Shown: piece after piece, positions 44,641 through 57,500 of the stretch | How the letters are laid out: the number at the start of each line of letters is the position of its first letter | How positions within the stretch are numbered: the first letter of the stretch is position 1 | NCBI GenBank assembly: GCA_963978905.1 | Contig: OZ022261.1 | Span: 23,681,686 to 23,745,685 of the forward strand | Reading direction: 5' to 3' | Length of the DNA stretch: 64,000 nt | DNA from: Trichostrongylus colubriformis | Taxonomy: Eukaryota; Nematoda; Chromadorea; Rhabditida; Trichostrongylidae | The notes under the pieces: generated by a model | Seen by the model: the letters and a program-made list of their open reading frames with translations, nothing else | Told to the model about the DNA's origin: nothing | Databases searched by the model: none | Made by a program: the position numbers and the translations under genes

Positions 44641-45240
44641 GACAGGGGAAGGACCCGAGGTAGAAATGGTCATTCGGAATGGGATTCATATGGTCCGCCG
44701 TATTTTTGGACGCTGATCTCGAATCTACTCTCCAAATTTGCAGAACGATTCTTTGAGCGGAGTTATGGAGGTTTTTTTTCTTAAAAAACAATACTATGAC
44801 GTTCTTTAGACGATTTTCGATTTTTTTGCAAAACCACTGCGATTTTCGTATTTAGGGGATGAACTACCACATGAGACAATTTTTTAACCGATTCGAGAAC
44901 TTGACTGAATTTCGGAAAAATCCGTGCGCTGTTGGGTGGCAAAACGTAAAACAAAGTGGAAGCCATTGACTTTATTTGGCACTTGTTACGTACACTTTTT
45001 GTCATGGACATCTGTAACAGATATGTATAGGCAATCTATGTCATTTGTCATGATTTATGGCTTGTTTATAGAGAGTTTCAAAAAGAATTTAATACAACAT
45101 GACCACTTCTAAATTTCCGAAGTTGAGCCAAAACTCGATTCGGCTATGAATTTGCACGGAGTAGTTATTTTACTCCGTTAGCGCGAATCATATTCAAACG
45201 TTTTCTTTGCGCAGTAACGTCAACTTCGTGCGCTAAGGGA
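44641..45240 (+). repeat. Single-arm relative of the 6.5-8.4 kb fold-back
   Basis: It contains the block GATCTCGAATCTACTCTCCA (as at 39.9 kb) and then sequence collinear with 7.64-8.0 kb (TTTCGGAAAAATCCGTG, CATCTGTAACAGATATGT, CGAAGTTGAGCC), linking the two fold-back families. Confidence 0.6.
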
Positions 45241-45404
45241 CTCTGCTCAGTCGAAAAAGCTGGATCACGGAGTTTTCTCTCAAGTTTTATTTTGAAGATA
45301 GGCATAGTGAGGTACGCGGAAAAGCACTTGTTGTACATGACAACACTTTTGGGGATTCTCCAGGTCTTCTCTTCTTAAAACCTCGGCATGGTGTTCCTCT
45401 TCTT

Positions 45405-46525
45405 CGTGTGATGCTTTGCCGAACGAGGTTGTTAGGTGGACAATTCATTGATGGCCTAACGTTTCGACCTTTTCGTAGTCTTCAGAGGCCTAAAAAGTGG
45501 CTCGAAGTTCGCTGACCTTTAACCTACCCGGCCAAGCGCCAAAAGCCCCTAGCATTTCGGACTCACCCACTTAATCCATGGAGTTGTCCAATAGACGAAA
45601 GGAAGAAATTGAATCCACCCCCGTGATGCACCGAGAGTGGTAGAACGTCGTCACCGACTCTTGTTAGACAATGTGAGACTGGGAGTTACTAAACAGCGGT
45701 GATGACAAATGACGGTGCTGTCAGTCGCGACTCTTTCTAACCCACAAAGCGGTGCAAACGGCAGGAATTCACTTGTGATTGAAGGACAGTCATTTCTGTT
45801 GTTCATTTTTGGATTCCTTACGGATATCCAAAATGCTTCTAATGCTGGAGATTGTACAAAATCTGGTGTGGTTTATGAGATTGAGTGTGGGGCGTGCAAT
45901 GGCAAGGATATTGGGGAGACTGTCGCGTCTTGATAACGCGTATTAATGAACACTTAGCCAGTAAGAGAAAGGGATCAGTAACAACTCCATTTGGAAGGCA
46001 CAGACGTGAACACCACGGCGGGAATGACTTTGACGTGAAGTGCAAATTTCTGTCACATGAGACCGAGATTTCATCTAAAAAAGCATTAGAAGCATTTTGG
46101 ATATCCGTAAGGAATCCAAAAATGAACAACAGAAATGAGTGTCCTTCAATCACAAGTGAATTCCTGCCGTTTGCACCGCTCTGTGGGTTAGAAAGATGTC
46201 GCGACTGACAGCACCGTCATTGGTCATCACCGCTGTTTAGTAACTCCCAGTCGCACATTGTACTAACAAGAGTCGCTAGCGACGTGCTACCACTATCGGT
46301 GGATCACGGGAGTAGATTTAATTCCTTTATTTCGTCTATTGGACAACTTCATGGATTGAGTGGGTGAGTCCGAAATACTAGGGGCTTTCGGGGCTTGGTT
46401 AGGAAGGTTAAAGGTCAGCGAACTTCGAGCCACTTTTTAGGCCTCTGAAGACCACGAAAAGATCGACACGTTAGGCCATCAATGAATTGATCCACCTAAC
46501 AACCTCGTTCGGCAAAGCATACACG
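45405..46525 (+). mobile_element. Penelope-like element fragment in fold-back form
   Basis: Arms 45,405-45,846 and 46,082-46,525 are reverse complements (about 442 bp each, few mismatches). The 235-bp spacer plus the start of the right arm encode a GIY-YIG endonuclease domain followed by the C terminus of a Penelope-like element. The arms are therefore two inverted copies of the element's 3' end, joined head-to-head. The reverse transcriptase is absent. Confidence 0.75.
45838..46208 (+). pseudogene. GIY-YIG endonuclease domain of a Penelope-like element, frameshifted
   Basis: The first frame gives SGVVYEIECGACNGKDIGET; a shift near 45,930 leads to INEHLASKRKG, PFGRHRREHHGGNDFDVKC, KALEAFWISVRNPKMNN and NECPSITSEFLPF. 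These match the C-terminal GIY-YIG module typical of Penelope-like elements in nematodes. The spacing of Y-x-I and I-G-E-T fits the fold. The frameshift makes it inactive. Confidence 0.75.
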
Positions 46526-46746
46526 AATAATGTAAACTTTTGGGGATGTTTCCCAAACATGGTAGTGGAACACTTATGGAAAAAGTAAATACAAAAGCAT
46601 TCAAATATTGCATTCAAATATTATAGTGAAAAGTTCTTACTAATTGAACATGCCTGATGCCAAGAGGATCATCAGAATGAGGTAATAACGGCGTAGAAGC
46701 AAGCTATCACAGACGTGAGAAGAGGTAAAACAAGGGGGGGGGGCTT

Positions 46747-47329
46747 GTTGTCCTTGCGCAGCGATGAGTAAGCTACGATCCCATGCACTCCAAGATCTGA
46801 TAAACGAGCATGCGGGTATAAAAGGGTCAGAGTATATAAAGCTGGTGCTTCACTAGAATTTAGTCGAGCAAGGATCGTGCATGGGGGACAGTGCATTCAC
46901 TGCCAAGGATCGTGCATATCCGCCTCGCTTGCTTTTTGCACTGCCTCTAAACCACTTCTCTCTTTTCTAGCCTCGAAATTCACTTCCTCGCCTTTTCTAT
47001 CATTTGTGCTTTAGATTCTAATAACTTATTTGTGCCTTTGATTTCATTCCCCTCACATTTGTGCTTTGAACTCTTTTTCCCGATATTTGTGCCTTATTTA
47101 ACTTTGTGATTTATTCGTTCATTTATGTGTATCTTATTCCTTAATATCATAATTTCTATGGTGCTCTGTACTTATCTCACTCTGTATTTCGGGTATTTTG
47201 TTTTATTCGCTTTATATGCCTATGTGTTTTTATCACCGTAACGATTCACAATAAAGTTTAATTACCCAAGTTTAAGGTGATCTTTGTTCGTTGGTCGTTC
47301 CATCGTACCTGACTGAACCACCGTATAAT
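46747..47329 (+). mobile_element. Probable BEL/Pao 5' LTR and primer-binding site
   Basis: The stretch has TATA-like sequences (GGTATAAAAGG at 46,815; TATATAAAG at 46,833), a T-rich region, AATAAA at 47,252, and is followed at 47,330 by TGGTGCATCGG, which resembles the primer-binding region of nematode BEL/Pao elements. The left boundary is a guess and no second LTR was found. Confidence 0.45.
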
Positions 47330-47769
47330 TGGTGCATCGGCTCTATCGAACGATTCTGCTTTTGCACGTGACGTTTTCTGCGCATTGGTACATCTTAGCT
47401 CTGGGAAGTGCAGCACGTCAATCAATACTGAACTTTATCGGCCATCCCCGCAAAAACACTGACAAAGTAGTAGCCTCAGAGAGGAAGCGAGGAAAGGGCA
47501 ACATCGCCGAGTAGCCGCAAAGGGGTTTTAACTACGCACATGAATGCTATGACAGATACTAGTTCAGCATGCAGCACTCCAAGATGAACAAGCCGAAGGT
47601 GACCAGGAAGGTAGAGATAAACTTGTGCAGACGAACGAGAGGAAACAGGAGGAGAACTGGTGATGATGGCACATCTCAATACAGCTGACGTGACCAAGGC
47701 AATCACCAGAATCTAATCCAGAAGTTTCTCCTGCTCGATTCCATCTATATCATTCTCACAAACAGCGGT

Positions 47770-48675
47770 CAAATCCGGAGAACACGACGTGCAAAATGGA
47801 AGAAGGACGGAGATCCACGCATGATACTAGTGTCAAGGATCTACGGCCGCTGGCTTAAAGATATCCGACAATCATGGCGTAACATCAAGTGTCTCGAGGA
47901 GAAAGAGCAAGTTGCTGAGCTCATCTACAAGGAGAAGATTGTGTTGAAGGGATTGACCTTCAACAATTTCAACAATAACGGTGATGTTAACGCAATGTTG
48001 CAGCGAAGATTGCCATGGTCGCGAAGGCCGGTGGCGCTGCTGCAACCAAGCAAGTGAAACGTGAGCACGACGAAGATTAAGTGGATAACAGTAAGGTGCA
48101 GATCCTTTCGAACGACGAATACATGGCCAAGTTGATCAGGGAAAGCGCCACAGGGGACTACCGAGACGGCTCGGAGCAAAAGATTCCCGAACGTTACTTA
48201 CCTAGCAGAAAACTAGGCGGAACTCCTCAAACAAATACTGCAAAGCGCTGCTCATTCCGTGAAGACAGGGTCTCACTTTTCGAAAACTTGTCCGGAGTAC
48301 GTCGACAGCGCACAACGATCTTACTTCATAGACAGGAGGATGCTTTGTCTATACTGTCTGGAAAAGTGTGGTTTGGGAGACAAGTGTCTAGATGCCAAAA
48401 AGGAGTGCTGGTATTGCTCGCGAATGAAGCGCACCATGCTAAAATTCCTTATTACCAAAAGAGGACACCATCGTGCAATCTGCCCGATACCTGACTCCAG
48501 AGATCGTGCCAGAGCGGTACTGCAAGAAGTCCTGATCTGGAGAAGCTCAAGCGCGTATATCACCACTAGCAACCACAGGTCGCCCAGGAGTGTAGCTAGC
48601 GCCACTAGAGGTTCAGAAGTTCCTTGCTCACCTTTTAGGAGAGCCTCTCGCAATAAAGGACCCCGTCAACCATGA
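47770..48675 (+). pseudogene. BEL/Pao gag remnant with zinc-knuckle residues
   Basis: In the frame of 48,259-48,675 a block reads CLYCLEKCGLGDKC, KKECWYCSR and, after an insertion, KRGHHRAICPIPDS, the paired Cys-rich motifs and closing HHRA-C-P of BEL/Pao Gag. Upstream frames are broken by shifts and stops. No protease, RT or integrase follows, so this is a 5' fragment. Confidence 0.55.
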
Positions 48676-51000
48676 ATAAGGGAGCGACTCTCAAGCACGG
48701 CGATTGAGTGCGAAGCTATTGACGAGTGCGTGGCGTGTCCATTCCGCATTCTCTATTAAATATTCGTGGTACGTGTGTTCAGTACTTTTTTCTGTTAAGT
48801 CCGACGGGTTGCAGTGATCGAGGGGAGGAGGAGGACCGCCGCGAGGACTCTAGGAGCAAAGAGGCAACGATCACATGGTCAGGTACGCAGGGAGAGAAGG
48901 AAATCTAGATGATGTGAACCGAAAAATTGAAGTGTGCTCTTACGACTGTTCGAATGTTGCTTGACTGAAATTCAAACAAGCTGCACTTCACGTGTTCTGC
49001 TCATGTAGTGTATCTAGTTGAGTGGTTTCGCGAGTATATATAGTAAAATGATTTTGAGAGGGATAAGGATCATTGATTACCCGTTGATGTTCTTGTTGAG
49101 TTCTTGCCTATTGGATGTATGTGGGAAAACACAATAGCTTGAGCTAGGTGTCGCTATGCAATTTCGACAAATTTTCCGGCAGTCGTTGCAAGTGATTGAC
49201 ATGGTTACCCCACAAGCTGGCAAAAAGTGTAGGAAATTCCTCGTTATAGATAAGGCATGAGATCGTACTGTGCGAGATAGAACCTCTTTAGACTTCCCTT
49301 GCTTCGACTTTCTACCCCGGAATAGGAAGAAAAATGAGTGATCCGAGGATGGAAATATGGATTCGACATTTCTTCAGACCATTCAAATCCCAATTTCCCT
49401 TCCTTCACAAGTGTTTCTTCTACTTGTGCTCAAACTCAAGACGCTTTTAAAAAATTTCGAAACATGCTCAGTCAAAGGTACAGTGCTCAATCACGTGTCC
49501 TTCCTTTCTTACTATAATGCAAAGCACTTAAAAGTCAGCATCAAAATAATGAAGAATAATTCTGCTCCACTTCCAGCAACCGGGTAGGATAAAGTGGCAG
49601 CAGCGAGACAGTCAAATACGAATCTGCTGACTCATTTCATAAAGTCTAATTTATAAAATAAAATAAGCCGCTTTGTTTCAGGCTTGAAAAAGCTTGCTAA
49701 TAGGCTCATATTCTTTCGCAATCTTTCGTGGATTTTTTGAGTCTTTAGGAATTTTGCAAATAAATTCATGGAGTCTCACATTGTATACCACACATTCAGA
49801 TTGGCATGAGGCTTCGGGACAGAATAATACTCAGAGATAATGGAACTCAATTAGGGTAGGTAAATAACAGCATCTACAACAGGAGATGGTATGAGCGTCG
49901 AAACACATGAATTGGGCCACCGCATGCGACAATGTGTTGCTGACAGGGTACACAGCGTGTCGAGGATCCTCGGCATGGGGTCGTATTTGATGAGCGGGGA
50001 GGGAGTCGTAACTGCAGAGGGGAGCAATGGTCCCATGCAAGATAGTAAGTAGAGGGTAATCAGCTGACCCGGGTAGGTGTGCTCTGGTTGCTGATGGTGT
50101 CGTGAACTGACTGCACAGTGAGGGATTCGACTTCTGCCTTCTCGCGTGAGATGCTCTTATTCGAGTGTACTGATCCCCACCTAGGATTGAGCAAGGGCGC
50201 AAAATCGATAAAACAGCACCCAAACGAACGCTCGAAGAGCTGTGGAGAATTGAAGTGACTGAGAACAATTAAGGCTGTGGAGTAGCAGACAAAATTAACT
50301 CCATCAAACATCCATGAGCGTCAGTAACATTAGCAACCTCTACAGCATATCTAACACTGCATTCATATTCAGCGACACCATCGACACAAAAAGTCTCTGC
50401 AGGCACCGGAAGGGAGGGGGGGGAGGCAGTGAAGGGAAGCAGGACTGTTAACAATGTTCTCCGCAAGACTAGTTATGAAGAGATAATCTGTAGCGAAACT
50501 GGCGATGAAGAGAGCGCCCTCAAAGCCTTTATTATGATCTAATCATGCTTCACATGGAACTACAGCACTCCACTCGCTAAGTTTCTATCAGTGCGAGGAC
50601 AGGACAATGTTTACGGCTGGCTTGCATAGCCCCCATCGTCTGGATCTACCCCTCAGACGCTAGAGATGCAGAGGGGGCAAAAAAGGGTTGAGAAAGAGAA
50701 TTTTTCTGGCCGGTTAATCCACTTCCTCTGCTGTTGTGTTACTTAGTGCCCTCCATTACGTTCCACAACCGGCGGAAATCTCTTCCCGAGCTCTTAACGC
50801 ACGGCTCCATGATCAATATAAACTAAGATTCTAAAGGAAACAACTTCTCGACTTTAATTCGCGGACTTGCGTACAGGCAGAAGGGCACACTCACAGGCCA
50901 AGGAAAATGGCTGCTTCAGAACGTCCTTCCCTCTTCGACGGAGACCCGAATACGATCTCCCTTTCGAGATCTGCAGAACCTCTACAGAATCTGTAACTAT
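48676..51000. other. Unassigned sequence
   Basis: Only a degraded piece of the 20.1/41.9 kb repeat family was seen (50,640-50,700). A 145-codon minus-strand frame at 49,831-50,268 shows no recognisable feature. Confidence 0.4.
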
Positions 51001-51004
51001 TGCC

Positions 51005-51118
51005 AATTGCCTACTGATGTTTTTCGGTGTTTTTACTTTCTCTGTGTTATACGTTTTGCTCGTTTTTTTTTCTTTTCGTGCTCGCTTGAATCAGTCAGAC
51101 CATGTCAAGAAGAATAAT
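51005..51118 (+). repeat. Repeat with inverted partner at 60,403-60,509
   Basis: TCTGTGTTATACGTTTTGCT and CTTTTCGTGCTCG are the reverse complement of sequence directly after the LINE 3' end. Both copies can be read as a hydrophobic stretch then SFRARLNQ, but no protein family is evident. Confidence 0.65.
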
Positions 51119-51533
51119 GTACCTTATACCATCGGGAATTCGAGATACTGTGCAAATTTCAATCTCGGAACGAGGCTGCAGCAAGGACTATCTCAACTGC
51201 TATACAGCACAGGATGGGGCAGGAACTACGAGACAAATGTCGTAGTACAGTGATTCGTCAGTAACTTTCTTACAAATCAATATCATTTACCATATTATTC
51301 GCCATTGTGTTCCTTCACATATTGTCATCTTTGCGGTAGAGATCTTATTCCACTAGCAAGGACTGCGGAGACTTCGACTTCAAGAAGTTGTTGACAGCTA
51401 TTTCGATGTCCTCCCGTTTGGTGAATTTTTTTCCAGCAAAAGAGCATTGGAGAGAACGAAATATGTGGAATTTCTGAAGGGCAGAATGTTCTATTACATA
51501 GAAAAGAATGAATCTTTCCATATTATTCATCAT

Positions 51534-51904
51534 TGGGGGGGGGGATGCTTAAATGAAGCGTAAAAGCATTTTGCAAACGTTCAGCAAACACTTGAAGCAA
51601 AAGCACAACTTGGGAAGAAACTCGAAACAAAAACACGTGCAACAAGGATCCGAACTCTCATGTACCAAACTGTACGCCGACATCTTACCAGCTGCTCCAT
51701 CCGAGCTGCGATAGCGTGGTCTCTCGAGTCACATATAACCGGCGTCTGCGCTTGCGCCGTATCTTTCAGGCGTCCGTAACATCCTTCCCAGAATCGTTTA
51801 GCAGATTTGGAGGGCAGATTTGAGATCCCCGTTTAAAACTACATAGGAAGATATACAACTCATCTTGGATGGCCACGGTGACCCGGGAGCCTTTCCTTGT
51901 TAGA
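51534..51904 (-). repeat. tRNA-like dispersed repeat, single-arm copy
   Basis: This copy matches the right arm of the 6.5-8.4 kb fold-back (ATGAAGCGTAAAAGC, CAGATTTGGAGGGCAGATTT, GTGACCCGGGAGCCTTTCC). It includes the degenerate tRNA-like block at about 51,640-51,710 and lacks an inverted partner nearby. Confidence 0.7.
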
Positions 51905-52623
51905 CACAATTCTTAAAATTTTCAGCAGCGAAAACACGAGTGGTTTTTTACTCTCTGCAACCGCTCACCCGTGAAATTCTGTATTCGCCGAAAAAGAAGG
52001 AAAGGAAGCAGATAAGTGGTTCTATGATATATGCATATCCTATGGAAAGAAGTTAAGGAAGTGGATGATATGGAAAAAGTGTCTTCGCACAAAAAGTTCT
52101 GAAGTTATGTCTTTTAGGGTCAAGATGTCTCAGTACAGTCTGAATGAAGGGGAGAAGCTATGCCTGCTTGTGTTGAATATACTGGTAGTTTTTTTATTCG
52201 TCAGTTGATTGAAGTGAAAGCAATGGATTTTTCGTATCGGACAATCTCGAAAATACCCATACCAATGCAAAGCGTATATGATGAAAAATAAAGGTTTCCG
52301 AGCCCAGAAAATGTCAGCCATTATTTGTTGACTAGTGCTAAACAGAGGTTACTAAGATGAAAAAAATTCTGGAGCGTGACGCATTTAAAGCCATGCATCA
52401 TTGCAATGCTCTCGACAAACCCTTAGGCTAGCAGCTCTCTTATTCCTTCTTTCATCTTTCTCACTCAACGTTAGGGAGGCAACGGGTTTGGTGATCCTGA
52501 CAAATAATCGGACCTTAGGACCACCTATAAATGCAACTACTTTACTGCTACCTACCGTTGTTGTACGAAATAAGCAAATGCGCCTGCGAGGCAGTCACAA
52601 ATAACAGAGTATGAGCAGGCAAT
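51905..52623. other. Unassigned sequence
   Basis: Nothing recognised. Confidence 0.35.
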
Positions 52624-52672
52624 AAGCGGCAAACTTTTTGGAGTGTCCGACACTCCAAAAAGTTTGCCGCTT
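52624..52672. repeat. Perfect 49-bp palindrome
   Basis: Two 24-base arms (AAGCGGCAAACTTTTTGGAG plus TGTC) surround a single central base; part of the arm recurs at 52,675-52,688 (CACTTTTTGGAGTG). Confidence 0.9.
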
Positions 52673-53087
52673 GCACTTTTTGGAGTGACCAAGAATATTA
52701 TTAATATATTGAGAGTTGTTGATTAGACGGGCACATTCACTCAAAGAAAAAAAATTGATAATTGTCATGATGGCAGTGAGTACATCTAGAACTCTCGACG
52801 CTATAAGATACAGTTTCTCTTAACACCCCCTCGAAGCCCTACTCTGGAGTCTCAACGCGGCGAGGGGGTGAAACAGCGGATCACGCCCATCGGCCAATCC
52901 AGAAGGCCCGACTTCCTAGGGCTGGCAACCCGGAATCTCGGCAATCATATGCCCCTACACGTCCACTAAAGAGGGTCCCACACGGCACACACGGAGGTTC
53001 CCACTTAAGTGCACCGGAGGAAAGGACGACCCGAAGGGACCTGCAGATAAAAACAGCCGATACCACGGCAGTGCACCCGCCAAAGAC

Positions 53088-53517
53088 ATGCCGAAGAGAC
53101 ACGATCACTGCTCACGAATTTGCACATTTATCGCCAGGACGGTCAACTTGGAAGCTAGTCTTGAATCTCTCACACATGCGTTACAGAACGTCCGTTTCGA
53201 CATCGTTGCGCTCCAAGAGACTAAATCTTCTTCCACGACCACCAGACGATCAGCAGAGGGAGACCTCATCGTGATGGGTGCGAAGTACGGAAAGAAGAAC
53301 ATTGGAGGAATGGGATTCATAGTGCTCAGGAGCATCGAACACCTTGTCGATTTTCACCTTGTCATTTCTCCGACTTGCCGTCCTCAGAATCAGAATCGAC
53401 TCAACTACCACGATATCCGTCATCAATGTCTATGCCCCGACATCGGCCTACGAAGACGAAGAGAAGGAGCTGTTCTACAGAAACCTGGAGAAGACGATAA
53501 AGGGCGAAAAGTCATAC
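53088..53517 (+). pseudogene. LINE endonuclease domain, 5' half
   Basis: From ATG at 53,088 the frame gives the first half of an exonuclease-endonuclease-phosphatase domain, with the catalytic QET, and a frameshift near 53,380 before VINVYAPTS. It stops abruptly at the LTR element at 53,518. Confidence 0.85.
53513..53517 (+). repeat. Target-site duplication, left copy (CATAC)
   Basis: CATAC directly precedes the LTR; the right flank has CATAA (58,001-58,005), one mismatch. Confidence 0.75.
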
Positions 53518-53752
53518 TGTTGAGGATAGCTGAGCATACTATGTTGCTTGATGATATCATGTTTGAAAACCTATTGATCTCGCACCCGATCAGTGCCTAG
53601 GTATTTCATCTTGCCACCCAGTGTTTTCACGGTGTACTTGACCAGGCTTTGATCGGGCCTGAGGGGTATATAAACCCCACGGTTTGTATATGTATCATTC
53701 AACTCCAATGCCTTCTAATAAATCTACTGCTGCAATGCTCAAGGACACAACA
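53518..53752 (+). repeat. 5' LTR
   Basis: The LTR starts TGTTG and ends CAACA, a 5-bp terminal inverted repeat. It contains a TATA-like GGTATATAAACC at 53,667 and AATAAA at 53,717. Two bases after its end, TGGCGATCAGGACAAGG (53,755) is the likely tRNA primer-binding site. Confidence 0.85.
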
Positions 53753-54570
53753 AGTGGCGATCAGGACAAGGACTTCAAGGACCACGCCGCCGCCACCGCC
53801 ACGACAGGACAAGACCCTCCAATCAAGGACCTCCTGAAGATGATGGCCGACCAGCAGAAACACCTTGTCGACCTCCTGAAAAAGATGTCAAATACAACCG
53901 CATCACAGGAGTCCGTCTTCGACCGGATCTCGCGGGGAATTGAGAAGTTCTCCTACGACCCGGATCAAGACGACAGCTTCAACCTGTAGTACAACCGACA
54001 CAAGGATATCTTTGAGATCGACTGCGAGGGACTGGAGGAGAAAACGCGGACCCGGCTGCTCGTTTCCGCACTGGACGCCGCAAGCCATACTCGCTTTTTC
54101 CATTATATTCTTCCCAGAAAGCCTGATGAGCTGAAATGGACGGAGACGCTCCAGGTTCTGAAGACGCTTTTTGGCACAAAGAAATGCCTCTTCCGTCGCC
54201 GATTCGAGTGCTTCCGAATGATTTTTTCGCCCAACGAAGACATAGACAGCTTCGTCAATCTGCTGAAAGCCCGAGCGCTGGAAGCCAACTTTAAGAGCAT
54301 CACGCAAGAGACACTGGAATGCCTTGCCATGATGTTCGCGTTCCAAGCCCCGGAATTGGCCGACTACCGAGTGCGCTTTCTTCGTGAGCTGGACGAAGAC
54401 GAGAAGACCACCGTCGACGATTCAGCCAAGGAGTACCACGCCTGGAAATCAGTCAAGGATGACTCCAAAATCGTTGAATGCGTCACCTCGCCGGCAGTCT
54501 GCGCTATTCAGAAGAGGAGAAAGCACCGCCAAACCCTCCAGCCAAACCCCTGTCACCTCCATTGCCGTGT
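53684..54570 (+). pseudogene. Gag remnant of the gypsy-type element
   Basis: One frame runs from within the 5' LTR through 53,986, meets a TAG at 53,987, and continues in the same frame to about 54,520 with typical retroelement capsid composition (FFHYILPRKPDEL, ETLQVLKTLFGTKKC, FVNLLKARA). A shift then leads to a zinc knuckle CPICHQQHWKEDC at about 54,568-54,606, of form C-x2-C-x3-H-x4-C. Confidence 0.75.
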
Positions 54571-57500
54571 CCGATCTGTCACCAGCAGCACTGGAAGGAA
54601 GACTGCCCAGAAAATCGCCAAGCTACCAGTGCCGCTCACGAGTCAAGGACTGCACCAAGACGTCGCTCCAAGCAGTGATCACCACGCACCTGGTACCAAC
54701 GCGTCATCGGTCGCCCGGGAGATGTCCAAAAGTACTTGGAAGTACACATTAATGGACATCCCACCCGACTCCAGTTGGACACTGGCGCCGACGTCGCCAT
54801 CATTTCTCGCCCAACTTGGATGCAACTCGGAAGCCCGCACCTTCAGAAGACCGACGATGTTTTCAAAGGAGCCAACGGCGTACCACTCTCGATCCACGGA
54901 AGATTCGAGACCACTTCCGTAGTAGTGGATAACCGAGGAAAAGCCCATCCTGAACAAGGAGTCTGCTACGTGTCTGATGACTTCGATCTCCTCGGAATCA
55001 CATGGATCGAGCGAATTCCGGACTTCTATTCTGTACTGAAGAAGTTCAACGTACAGAAGGTCCAGACACTCAACCACGAGGCGCTCCGAGACCGAATTGT
55101 CGCCAATCTAAAGCACAATTTCGGGAATGTCTTCAGACATGGACTTGGATGCTGCACCAAGGCGACTCTCTACCGGAAAGCCGATGCGCGCCCGGTTTCT
55201 ATCAAGAAAGGGCCGGTCCCCTACGCCTCCGTACCACTTCTTGACGCAGAAATCGACCGTCTCATGGCACAAAACGTTATTTCAGCCGTAGACCATTCGC
55301 AGAGGGCTGCAGCAGTCGTCGTCATGAGGAAGGCCAATGGATCCATCTGACTTTGCGCCGACTTTTCGATTGGACTCAACGACTCTTTGCTCCTGCATCG
55401 ACACCCACTGCCAACTGCGGAGGACGCTTTTACCAAACTCAATGGTGGAACGGTCTTCTCCCAAATCGACTTCGCGGATGCCTATTTACCAGTCGAAGTC
55501 GACGACGACTACAAAGAGCTCCTAACCATCGATACGCTTAGAGGACTCTACCGCTACAATAGCTTATCATTTGAAGTCAAACCGCTCCTGGCATCTTCCA
55601 GCAGATAATCGACTCCATGATCGCTGGACTCAACGGCGTTGCTGCCTATCTAGACGACCATCGTCACCGGCCGCACCCTCTCCGAGCACAACGCCAGCCT
55701 GGAAGCCCTATTTTCAAGGATATCTGCCCACGACTTCCGCGTCCGTATAAAAAAGTGTCACTTCGTGATGACTCAGCTAACCTATTGAAAACGTCATCAC
55801 AGCCGCCGGACGCAAACCCGATCTTAAGAAGATCGACGCCATATCTCAGAAGCCAAAACCGAAGGATACCGCCCAGGTCCGGTCATTCCTCGGACTCATC
55901 AATTATGTATTACGGGGCATTCGTGCCAGAAATGCGTCAGCTTCGTGCACCGCTGGGCGCATTACTTAAGAAAGATGCACCGTTCGACTGGAATATCGAA
56001 TGCGACGCTGCCTTCGAACGCGCCAAGGAGGTACTCGCTTCGGATCTGCTCCTCACACATTATGATCCCAAATTACCAATAATCGTCGCGGCCGACGCTT
56101 CAGAATATGGGATCGGAGCAGCTATTTCGCACCGAAACTACGATGGCTCGGAAAAAGCCATCTATCATGCGAGCCGCTCTCTCACGTTAGCAGAGAAGAA
56201 CTATGGCCAGATAGAGAAGGAAGGTCTCGCACTCGATATCTCTACGGATGTCACTTCACCCTTCTCACTGATCATAAGCCACTCCTGGCAATTTTCGAAT
56301 CTAAGAAAGGAGTCCCTGCCTACTCCGCAAATCGTCTGCAACGCTGGAGACTGACGCTACTTGCCTATACCTTCGAAATCAAGCACCGCAGTACTACAAA
56401 TTTTGGACGCCGACGCACTCTCCCGCCTCATCGCCGCTCAGTCGCTACCGGAAGAAGACGTCATTATTGCCAAGATTGCCCATGACATTAACGCCATTTT
56501 CAGCGACAATGTCAGCAGTCTACCTCTTACTGCCAAAGACATTGCTCGCGCTACGGCTGAGGACGACTGTTTACGACAAGTTTTGGACCACGTGATCCAC
56601 AACAGCTGGCCGAAGAAACTACCACCCACCATTGACAGATAGGCCCACCTTCGGAACGACCTATCAACGCAGCAAGGTTGTCTTCTTTTCGGATCCCGCA
56701 TCATCATCCCACCGTCATTACAACCGGTGGCACTGAAGATGCTCCACGAAGGACACTCAGGAATCAACCGAATGAAGGCTTCAGCCAGAAGCTACGTATT
56801 TTGGACAAAGCTCAATGAAGATGTGAAGAAATTTGTGCGCACATGCAACGACTTAGGAAGTTGCCAAACTACCCGTCAAAAACACGCCGTGTCCATGGTC
56901 TCGACCAACCGCGCCATGGAGTCGCATTCACTTCGATTTCGCGGGCCCACTCGAGGGGATCTCGTATCTGGTGGTCGTTGACGCCTTCTCCTAATGGTCA
57001 CAAGTTATTCTGACTTCAACCACCAGTATTGCATCTGAGGGAACTGCACACCCTCTTCGCCCGATTCGAACATCCTGAAATTATCGTCTCGGATAACGGA
57101 ACCCAGTTCACCTCCGCCAAGTTCCGGAACTTCTGCCGGAAGAATGGAATCAAGCGCATCCGGTCGCCGCCATTTCACCCACAGTCAAGTGGTCAAGCGG
57201 AGCGGTTCGTCGACACCTTCAAAAGAACCCTCGCAAATTGAAAAATCACCGACCGCTCTCCGAGGCTCTACAAACGTTCCTTTTTACCTACAGGAACACC
57301 CCTCGCCCAGTGGGCGCTGCCCGCAGAAAATCTTATTGGACGACAACTACGAAACGTCCTGGATTTGCTGAAACCGAAGGGAACATCGGAAAAGACGCCA
57401 GATACCGACATGGCCGAACATTCAATCGCAGACATGGAGCCAAGCCAAGAAATTCGAGCCAAACGATCTCGTCTACGCTAGAGACTACCGCTCCGGACAG

